Positions 17,641 to 25,521 of a stretch of DNA of 37,706 nucleotides are shown piece after piece. Position 1 is the stretch's first letter; each line of letters opens with the position of its first letter. The notes below the pieces were generated by a model. That model ran no database searches, was not told the DNA's origin, and worked only from the letters and a program-made list of their open reading frames with translations. The translations under genes and the position numbers were made by a program. This DNA comes from Sedimentisphaerales bacterium (GTDB lineage: Bacteria > Planctomycetota > Phycisphaerae > Sedimentisphaerales > SM23-30), in NCBI GenBank assembly GCA_016930855.1, contig JAFGFX010000193.1:1-37706 (forward strand), in the 5' to 3' direction.

Positions 17641-19560
17641 TTGTGCGGTATTGCGGGAATCCTGGACCTGTCGGGCGGCCGGCCGGTGGAGGCCGCCGAG
17701 CTGACGGCGATGGCCGCGACGCTGGCCCATCGCGGGCCCGACGACCAGGGCTGCTATGTCGATCCGGCCGGGGGGGTCTGCGGACTGGCCCACCGGCGGC
17801 TCTCGATCATCGATCCGGCCGGCGGCCATCAGCCCATGGCCGACAAATCCCAGACCATCTGGATCTGCTATAACGGAGAGGTCTACAACTTTCCGGAGCT
17901 GCGCCGCCGGCTGCAAGCGGCCGGATATGTCTTTCGCAGCCGCAGCGATACCGAGGTGCTCATCCACCTGTACCGGCAATACGGCCCGGCCTGCGTGGAC
18001 CATCTGCGGGGGATGTTCGCCTTCGCCATCTGGGATTCCCCCCGGCGGCAGTTGTTTTTGGCCCGGGACCGGCTAGGCCAGAAACCGCTGTACTATTGCC
18101 TGCAGGACGGCCGCTTTCGCTTCGCCTCCGAGTGCAAGGCCCTGCTGCACTCGCGGCGGATCGAGCGGCGGATCGATCCGGAGTCGATCCTGTATTACCT
18201 GCTGCTGCAGTACGTGCCCCATCCACGGAGCGGATTCGCCGGCATCCGGCAACTGCCGCCGGGTCATACGCTGACGGTTACGCCCCAGGACCGCTCGGAA
18301 CCATCAAGCCGCGCCTACTGGAGGCTGCCCACGGAAGAGACCTGGCCGGGCAGTTGGCAGTCGGCCGAGGAACGCCTGCGCCAGGAACTCCAGCAAGCCG
18401 TCGAGATGCGGATGATCAGCGACGTGCCGCTGGGGGCGTTTCTCTCGGGCGGCCTGGACTCGACGATCATCGTCGGCCTGATGAGCGAAGTCAGCGCCGA
18501 GCCGATCCGGACCTGCGCCATCGGGTTCGAGCCGGAATTATACAACGAGCTGCCCTACGCCCGCCTGGCGGCCGAGCGGTTCGGCTGCGACCACGTCGAA
18601 AACATGGTGCGGCCCGACGCCCCGGAGGCGATCGAGAAACTCAGCTATTTCTACGACGAACCGTTCGCCGACAGCTCGGCGCTGCCGACCTGGTACCTCG
18701 CGCAGGCGGCCCGGGAGCGGGTGACCGTGGCCCTCAGCGGCGACGGCGGGGACGAATGCTTCGGCGGATACGATCGCTACCGGGCGATGTACCTGGCCGA
18801 ACGGATCCGCCGCAGCCGCCTGCTGCGGTTCCTGGCCCGGCGGCGGCTCTGGCGGCGGTTGGCGGCGGATGAGCACCACGGGCGGATCTTCCGCCTCCAG
18901 CGTCTGCTGGATGGATGCCAGCGGCCGCCGGGGCGGCGCTATCTGCAATGGTGCTCGCTGTTCGATCCGGATTTTTTGGCCCAGATCGTGGACCCGCAGT
19001 TCGGACGGGAGCTGCCGGAGGCCGAATCGCTCTGGGGGCTGCTGGATGACTGCTTCGGCGGCGACCGGCCCGAGCCGGACGATCCGGCCTGGGGCGCGGC
19101 GCGGGCCATGGTGGCGGACGGCCGGTTCTACCTGCCGGGCGACATCAACACCAAGGTGGACCGGGCGAGCATGGCGGTCGGCCTGGAGGTCCGCAGCCCC
19201 TTCCAGGATCACAAGGTGGTGGAACTGGCCTTTTCCCTGCCCACCCGCTGGCGCCACGACGGTAGGACCTCCAAGCGGATATTACGGCAGGCCTGCAAGG
19301 ACCTGCTGCCCGGCCGGATCGCCCGGCGGGCCAAGATGGGATTCGGCGTGCCGGTGGGCCGCTGGTTTCGCGGGCCCCTGCGGGATCTATTCCGCCAGAC
19401 CGTATTCAGCCGGCGGGCCCGCCAGCGGGGGATGTTCCGCCCCGAGGCCCTGGAGCGGCTGGCGGCCGAACACGAGGCCCATCGGGCCGATCACGGCCAC
19501 CGGATGTGGGCGCTGCTGATGCTGGAACTGTGGCAGCGGCGCTACGTGGATGGGGCCTGA
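17641..19560 (+). CDS. asnB: Asparagine synthase (glutamine-hydrolysing)-like amidotransferase
   Basis: CGIAGILDLSGG (Ntn Cys2) preceded by TTG at 17641 with GGAG upstream; GAFLSGGLDSTIIVGLM (PP-loop); KVDRASMAVGLEVRSPFQDHKVVELAFSLP. Confidence 0.92.
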   Translation: MCGIAGILDLSGGRPVEAAELTAMAATLAHRGPDDQGCYVDPAGGVCGLAHRRLSIIDPAGGHQPMADKSQTIWICYNGEVYNFPELRRRLQAAGYVFRSRSDTEVLIHLYRQYGPACVDHLRGMFAFAIWDSPRRQLFLARDRLGQKPLYYCLQDGRFRFASECKALLHSRRIERRIDPESILYYLLLQYVPHPRSGFAGIRQLPPGHTLTVTPQDRSEPSSRAYWRLPTEETWPGSWQSAEERLRQELQQAVEMRMISDVPLGAFLSGGLDSTIIVGLMSEVSAEPIRTCAIGFEPELYNELPYARLAAERFGCDHVENMVRPDAPEAIEKLSYFYDEPFADSSALPTWYLAQAARERVTVALSGDGGDECFGGYDRYRAMYLAERIRRSRLLRFLARRRLWRRLAADEHHGRIFRLQRLLDGCQRPPGRRYLQWCSLFDPDFLAQIVDPQFGRELPEAESLWGLLDDCFGGDRPEPDDPAWGAARAMVADGRFYLPGDINTKVDRASMAVGLEVRSPFQDHKVVELAFSLPTRWRHDGRTSKRILRQACKDLLPGRIARRAKMGFGVPVGRWFRGPLRDLFRQTVFSRRARQRGMFRPEALERLAAEHEAHRADHGHRMWALLMLELWQRRYVDGA

Positions 19561-19604
19561 TACGCGATAATCCCCTCTGCCGACGACAGGGACGACAGAG
19601 ATAT

Positions 19605-20834
19605 TCAGAGGCCCGGATTGGGCCCTTCCTCTTGCTCGGATTCGACACCTTCGGACGATTTGTGTTTTCGGGTTCCGCGGTAGAGTTCGTACCGCAGCAG
19701 CCGGCACTCGATCTGGGCGTTGAAGAAGGGCAATCGGCGGCTGGTTCGCAGGCCCACCTTCTTGGCCAGTTCCATATTGCCGGTAAAGAGATAGGCGGTA
19801 TAGCCGGCGCAGCGCTGCTTGAAGAAATCGCCAATCCGCTTGTAGGTTTCCTCGAGCCGGGCGATCTGGCCCAGCCGCTGGCCGTATTCCGGATTTAAGA
19901 GGATGATCCCCCCGCCCGGCTCGACGGGGCTGTCGGCGAAATCGCACACGGCGAAATCGATCAGGTGGTCGACCCCGGCCGTCCGGGCGTTCTGGCGGGC
20001 GGCCTCGACGGCCTCCGGGTCGAGGTCGCTGGCGACGATCCGGGCCGGCTGGTAGACGGCCTTGCCGCCCCGTTTTTTACTAAGCTTGAGGGCCTCGGCG
20101 CGGAGCCGCTGCCAGGCGGCCGGGTCGAAATAGTTCAGGTGCATGAATCCGAAATTGCTGCGCAGCAGTCCGGGCGGCCGCCGGCAGGCGATCAGGGCCG
20201 CCTCGATGGCCAGCGTGCCGCTGCCGCACATGGGGCACAGCAGCGGGCAGCCGCCGTCGTAGCCGGTCGCCATGACGATCGCCGCGGCCAGCGACTCGCG
20301 CAGGGGGGCCTTGTGGGGGATCTTGCGGTAGGTGCGGTCGGAGATCTTCTGGCCGGAGGTGTTCAGGTACAGCCAGCAGCGGTCCTGCTTCCAGTACAGC
20401 TGCACCACGACCTGGTGTTTCTGCTTGCCGGAGTCGGGCCGGGCGCCGGTTTGCCGCATGATCCGATCGGTGATCGCGTCCTTGACCTTCAGGCTGGGGT
20501 ACATGGTGTTGTCGATCGAGGGCGTATCGATGCGCCCGACGACGCTGAGGTATTTGTCCGGCGAGATGATCCGCTCCCAGGGCAGCTGAACCACCTGACG
20601 GTAGAGCTGCTCGGGCGAAGCGCAGGGAAAATGCGCCAGCAGGAACAAGACGTTGTACGCCGTCCGCAGATGGAGGTTGAGTTTCATGGCGTCGAGCAGA
20701 TCGCCCTGCAGCTCCAGGCCGGCGGCATGCTCGGAATCGACCGGATAGCCCAAGGCCTCGACCTCGCCACGCAGATACCCGGCCAGGCCCGGGGCACAGG
20801 TGATCAGGAGCGTGCTTTTTTGGGTGCTATCCAT
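19605..20834 (-). CDS. THUMP-domain class I RNA methyltransferase (RlmL N-terminal domain-like, m2G/m6A type)
   Basis: LITCAPGLAGYLRGEVEALGYPV; THUMP-like region; LCPMCGSGTLAIEAALIA; IILLNPEYGQRLG (variant NPPYG motif). Confidence 0.85.
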   Translation of the reverse strand: MDSTQKSTLLITCAPGLAGYLRGEVEALGYPVDSEHAAGLELQGDLLDAMKLNLHLRTAYNVLFLLAHFPCASPEQLYRQVVQLPWERIISPDKYLSVVGRIDTPSIDNTMYPSLKVKDAITDRIMRQTGARPDSGKQKHQVVVQLYWKQDRCWLYLNTSGQKISDRTYRKIPHKAPLRESLAAAIVMATGYDGGCPLLCPMCGSGTLAIEAALIACRRPPGLLRSNFGFMHLNYFDPAAWQRLRAEALKLSKKRGGKAVYQPARIVASDLDPEAVEAARQNARTAGVDHLIDFAVCDFADSPVEPGGGIILLNPEYGQRLGQIARLEETYKRIGDFFKQRCAGYTAYLFTGNMELAKKVGLRTSRRLPFFNAQIECRLLRYELYRGTRKHKSSEGVESEQEEGPNPGL

Positions 20835-21220
20835 GGGGGCGGTCTTCCTCGACGGCTGCTCAAATGATAGCTGGATCGAGACCGTCCCGCCAAGGCAAAA
20901 GTAACACCCGCTCCTCGGATCGGGTATGCCGCTATGGAATCCGCCCCGGACCGGATATAATACATTAGGGCGTGTATCCTCGATGGGTGATTATCGGACC
21001 ACCAGGCAGCGAGGGCCCAAACAGCGGCGGGGATTTTTGACGCCGGGTCACCCAAAGGAAAAATTTGCTTGTCGGATATACCGATAGGAGTACATAGGGT
21101 CACAGTATAGCTAGGGCGTCTGACAGGATGAATCAAACGAATCCGACCGGTTCGGCCGCAGGCGGCGGCGATTTGTTTTACGGGGCGCCGCAGACGTTTC
21201 CAGGACAGGGATAAATCCAT

Positions 21221-22201
21221 ATGGCAAGCAAAAAACGGGCGGTGATCTTGTTTCCCTGCGTGGGCCGGCGGGTGGCGCTGCTGGAGAGCTTTCGACAGGC
21301 CTGTCGGCGGCTGGGCCTGCGCGGCGTGATGGTGGGGACCGATTCGACCGAGTATTCCGCGGCGCTGCAGTGCTGCGATCGGAAATACATCGTGCCGTCG
21401 GTGCGGGACCCGCGCTACCGCCGCCGGATGACCCAGATCATCCGGCGGGAGAAGGTGGACCTGCTGGTCCCGACGGTGGACCTGGATCTGCCGCTCTGGG
21501 CGAGCCTGCGGGAGACGCTCACCCGGCAGGGCACTACGGCGCTGATCTCGCGGCCCGAGGTGGTGGCACTCTGCCAGGATAAGCGCAAGATGTTTCGTTT
21601 TCTCCGCCGGCACGGATTCGCCACGCCGGCGACCCAGACGGCGGCCCAGGCCCTGCGGCAAAAACGGCGGGAGTACCCCTGCTTCCTGAAGCCCTGGGAC
21701 GGCCACGCCAGCCGGGGCAATTACGTCGCCCATAACCGCCAAGAACTGCTGTTTTATTCCCGCCGGGTTCCCCACTGCCTGGTGCAGGAGTTCATCGTCG
21801 GCCAGGAACACACGGTGGACGTGCTGGTGGACTTCGCCGGGCGGGTCCGCTGCGTCGTGCCGCGCCGGCGGATCGAGGTCCGCAGCGGCGAGGTGAGCAA
21901 GGGTCAGACCATCCGGCATCCGCTGATGATCGAGCAGTGCCGCAAACTGATCGAGCTGCTGGGCGCCGGGCCGGGAATCATCACGATCCAGTGTTTCCTC
22001 ACGGCGGACGATCGGATACAATTCATTGAGATCAATCCCCGCTTCGGCGGCGGCGTGCCGCTGTCGATCCGGGCGGGTGCCGATTTTCCGCGGTGGATCC
22101 TGCAATTCTGGCAGGGCCGCCGGCCCCGCATCCAGCCGGACGGCTGGCAGGATCGCCTGCTCATGCTGCGCTACGACGAGGCCGTCTGGGTGGCGCCCTA
22201 G
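21221..22201 (+). CDS. ATP-grasp domain protein (carbamoyl-phosphate synthase / PylC-like ligase)
   Basis: 326 aa; YPCFLKPWDGHASRGNYVAHNRQEL, VQEFIVGQEHTVDVLVDF, IQFIEINPRFGGGVPLSIRAGADFP. Confidence 0.85.
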   Translation: MASKKRAVILFPCVGRRVALLESFRQACRRLGLRGVMVGTDSTEYSAALQCCDRKYIVPSVRDPRYRRRMTQIIRREKVDLLVPTVDLDLPLWASLRETLTRQGTTALISRPEVVALCQDKRKMFRFLRRHGFATPATQTAAQALRQKRREYPCFLKPWDGHASRGNYVAHNRQELLFYSRRVPHCLVQEFIVGQEHTVDVLVDFAGRVRCVVPRRRIEVRSGEVSKGQTIRHPLMIEQCRKLIELLGAGPGIITIQCFLTADDRIQFIEINPRFGGGVPLSIRAGADFPRWILQFWQGRRPRIQPDGWQDRLLMLRYDEAVWVAP

Positions 22202-22463
22202 AACGGTCTAAAACCCGGCATCCCGGCCGGAGGATCGACACCCCCGGCAAACGTACGCCGGCAAAGCAAACCGCAGGTCGATACCCGCCCGCGGCCCGAG
22301 ACATATGCAGCGGTGATCACTGCGGTTTTGTCTGTAACGAGACGGACTTCAGCGGTATCCTAGAGAAGGGTAAACAGGCGCACCGCCAGGAAGGCGCCCG
22401 CCAAGTCGGCCGGCGGCATCGGACGCAGGGGGCAAAGGGGGCAGGCAGAAAGGGTCCAAGAGG

Positions 22464-23669
22464 GTGCAGGTATCTATCTTCGGGGATGAAAATCCCCTCT
22501 CCCAGATTGTGCGGGATTATTGGCCGATCCTGCCCATCGCGTTCGCCGTGGCGCTGGTGGCCACGCCGCTGTGCCGGCGGGCGGCCTGGCGGCTGGGCGT
22601 GCTGGACTATCCGGACGAGCAGGCCAAGACGCACCGGGCGCCGACGGCGTATCTGGGCGGCCTGGCGATCCTGCTGGGCCTGCTGGCGGGCCTGGTGGCG
22701 GGGATGTTCCTGCTGGGCTCGGCCCCGATCGAGAGCACCCAGGGTGCGCACACCTCGCTGTTCGCCGGTCAGCACAATTACTACTGGATCCTGGCCGGCG
22801 TGGGCCTGGGGGCGGTGATCGCCTGCGGGGTGGGCGTTCTGGACGACCTGTACGACATCCGGCCGAGGCAGAAATTCCTGGGCCAGATCGCGGCGGCCGT
22901 GGTCTTGATCGCCGTGGGCGTGCGGCCGGACCTGAGCCACCTGCTGCATTACGTGAACGTGAAACTGCCGGAAAGCTGGGATTTCCTGCTGGGGGTCCCG
23001 ATCGTGTTGTTCTTCATCCTGGGGGCGACCAACAGCCTGAACCTGCTGGACGGGCTGGACGGGCTCTGCGCCGGGGTGACGGCGATCATCACGACGGCGT
23101 TCGCCCTGCTGGCGCTGATCCTGGCGACCTGGGGCTACAGCGTGGTGGGCGACCCGGTGCGCCTGATCCTCTGCCTGGCGCTGGTGGGTGCGACGCTGGG
23201 ATTTCTGCCGATGAACTTCCACCCGGCCCGGATCTTCATGGGCGACGCCGGGAGCATGCTGCTGGGATTCGTCGCCGGAACGCTGATGCTGCTGTTCGCC
23301 GAGACCTTCGGGCGCTGGACGGTGGCCAGCATCGTGATCTTCGGCCTGCCGATCCTGGATACGGCGGTGGCCCTGGTGCGGCGCTTCGTCAACGGCAAGC
23401 CCCTGTTCGTCTCCGACCGGGGCCATATCTACGACCAGCTCATGGATCGGGGCCAGGGGCTGCAAAAAACCGTGATCATCTGCTACGCCCTGGCGGCGCT
23501 GTATTGCCTGATCGGACTGCTGGCGGCGCTGCTGCGCTTCCGCTACGCCGTGATCGTGTTTCTGGTGGTGGCGATCCTTTCGGGCCTGGCCATCTGGCGG
23601 GGGAATTTCCTGCAGATCGGCCAGAACGCCGGCGGAGGCGACAAGGTCGAACCCGCGGATACCGTCTGA
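22464..23669 (+). CDS. MraY/WecA/TagO-family undecaprenyl-phosphate N-acetylhexosamine-1-phosphate transferase
   Basis: 401 aa multi-TM; DYPDEQAKTHRAPTAYLGGLAIL, GVLDDLYDIRPRQKFLGQ, TNSLNLLDGLDGLCAGV, MGDAGSMLLGF. Confidence 0.92.
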   Translation: MQVSIFGDENPLSQIVRDYWPILPIAFAVALVATPLCRRAAWRLGVLDYPDEQAKTHRAPTAYLGGLAILLGLLAGLVAGMFLLGSAPIESTQGAHTSLFAGQHNYYWILAGVGLGAVIACGVGVLDDLYDIRPRQKFLGQIAAAVVLIAVGVRPDLSHLLHYVNVKLPESWDFLLGVPIVLFFILGATNSLNLLDGLDGLCAGVTAIITTAFALLALILATWGYSVVGDPVRLILCLALVGATLGFLPMNFHPARIFMGDAGSMLLGFVAGTLMLLFAETFGRWTVASIVIFGLPILDTAVALVRRFVNGKPLFVSDRGHIYDQLMDRGQGLQKTVIICYALAALYCLIGLLAALLRFRYAVIVFLVVAILSGLAIWRGNFLQIGQNAGGGDKVEPADTV

Positions 23670-23800
23670 GGCGAACGTCCACGGGCCAATTCAAATCTTC
23701 TTTATCACCGATTGGCATCGTCCGGGCCGAACGGCCAGATGGGTGCTCGACGGAATCTCCGGGTCAAAGTAGCGAAGTCGTCGTCCGACCATTTTTTACC

Positions 23801-25519
23801 CTACCCACCGGCCGGACCGCTTCGGTCCGCGTCCAAGTCGGTATAGAGATCCAAGCCGCCGGCCAGGAGGTAGTGGACCGCGCGGATCAGGTCTTCAATT
23901 TGGGCGTCCAGGCCGGCGGCCAGCGCGGTCGGCTCGCCCGATTCGGCGGGGCAGTGGATACAGGGGACCGTGCCCCGTTGCCCGCACGCCGGACAGGGAA
24001 TCGTTCCCCAGCCCCGGCAGGTCGGACAGGTCTGCATGGGGATGTTGCGCCGCAGGGGCGCGGGCAGGGCGGGCAGGCCCGCGATGCGGATCTGTCCCCG
24101 GCCCTTGCATTCGGGACAACGCTGCCGGCCGGAGCCGCCGCAGAGTTCGCAATCGGCCTGGCGGGTGCCGCCGCAGGCGGTACAGATCGCCCGGGCGTTC
24201 TGCTGATCGCAGCGATCGAGCAGGGCCTCAAGGGGGCTGGCCAGAAAGACGCGGGACAGTGTCATAACCTGCGGGTCCACCGTGGCCTGGCGGAGCAGAC
24301 GGGCGGCGGCCAGATACCGCTGCTGCTGACAGGCCCGCAGTCCTCGGGCCAGGGCATCCAGATGCCGGCGGGACTGCTGGTGGTAGCGTTCTTGCAGTCG
24401 GGTGATCTGCCGGGCGGTCTGGATATCCAGGGGGTCCTCCCGCAGGGCCTGCCTTAGAAAGGCCAGCCGCGAGGCGTCCGTTAGAGGGGTGTTGGGGTCC
24501 ATCAGGGACCGGTCCCAGTTGACGGCTTGGCCGGCGGCGATCGGGGCGGCCGCGTCCGACCGGTTCAGCAGGAGGGTGTATTCCACGGCGGGCGTTTGAC
24601 CCCAATATTCGAAGTAATACAGCATGCTGTATTTCAGGTCCGGATCGTTCCGCAGACGCGACAGATAGAAATAGATCGGCTGCAGGTGGGCGGGATTCCG
24701 CTGGGGGGCCAGGTTGAAGGTGGGATCGAAGGGCACCCAGCCGTACTCGTCGAAATAGACCTCCGCCCAGGAATGCTTGGGGGTGTTGACCCAGCTGGTG
24801 GTCTGGCCGAACACCCAGCGGGCCGGCAGCCCCCGCGCCCGGCAGAGGGCCACGAACAGGGCCGTCAGTTCGTCGCAGTCGCCCCGGCCGTTCTGCGCCG
24901 CCCACTGGGCGCCGCGGGTCTCCTCGCTGAAGGTGTAGCGGACCTTCCGGGTGACCAGGCCGTGGATCTGCTTGACCAGGTCCACGGGCCGGTGGGCCCC
25001 CAAGTCGGCGGCCAGCTCCTGGATCTCGGGTGCGTCGACCTCGAGCAGCCGTTCCGCCTGTAGAAACACCCGCCGGTCGATCGGCTCCGGCGCCGCCGGC
25101 GGGCGGTTCATGGCGGTCAGCAGATCGTAGCGATAGATCTCGGCCCGGCCGGCGATCACCAGCAGGACGGGACTGCGGCCGGCGGGAAACTCGAAGGTGG
25201 CATAGTCATTCTCGCCCACCTGCCAGCGCCGCAGGGGCTTCTGGGAAAACCGCAGATCCGAGACGACCTGGCGCCGCTGGAGGGAGACCGGCAGCAAAAC
25301 GGTCAGGCGGGCCCGTTCGGTGCCCTCGGCCAGGGTGACGGTATAGTGGGCCTCGAAGACGAGCGTTTCGTCCGGCGCCGGCGGGGGCGCATCCCAGGCG
25401 GGCACGACCGGCTCGTCGGCACGTCCGAGCGGCGGGGGGGCGAATCCCAAACCGCCCCCCGCCGCGGCCAGCAGGGCCGGCAGAAACAGGCGCAGAAGAT
25501 ATATATATCGATGATTCAT
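23801..25519 (-). CDS. Secreted transglutaminase-like cysteine protein with C-terminal DnaJ-type CxxC zinc-finger repeats
   Basis: Part of the 1098-aa track ORF; likely start MNHRYIYLLRLFLPALLAAAGGG (ATG 25519, signal peptide-like), 2 bp past the upstream stop (TAG 25524-25522). Triad region GRGDCDELTALFVALCRARGLPARWVFG...KHSWAEVYFDEYGWVPFDPTFN; C-terminus CTACGG/CELCGGSG/CPECKGRG/CPTCRGWG/CPACGQRG/CIHC. Confidence 0.85.
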   Translation of the reverse strand: MNHRYIYLLRLFLPALLAAAGGGLGFAPPPLGRADEPVVPAWDAPPPAPDETLVFEAHYTVTLAEGTERARLTVLLPVSLQRRQVVSDLRFSQKPLRRWQVGENDYATFEFPAGRSPVLLVIAGRAEIYRYDLLTAMNRPPAAPEPIDRRVFLQAERLLEVDAPEIQELAADLGAHRPVDLVKQIHGLVTRKVRYTFSEETRGAQWAAQNGRGDCDELTALFVALCRARGLPARWVFGQTTSWVNTPKHSWAEVYFDEYGWVPFDPTFNLAPQRNPAHLQPIYFYLSRLRNDPDLKYSMLYYFEYWGQTPAVEYTLLLNRSDAAAPIAAGQAVNWDRSLMDPNTPLTDASRLAFLRQALREDPLDIQTARQITRLQERYHQQSRRHLDALARGLRACQQQRYLAAARLLRQATVDPQVMTLSRVFLASPLEALLDRCDQQNARAICTACGGTRQADCELCGGSGRQRCPECKGRGQIRIAGLPALPAPLRRNIPMQTCPTCRGWGTIPCPACGQRGTVPCIHCPAESGEPTALAAGLDAQIEDLIRAVHYLLAGGLDLYTDLDADRSGPAGG

Positions 25520-25521
25520 GT

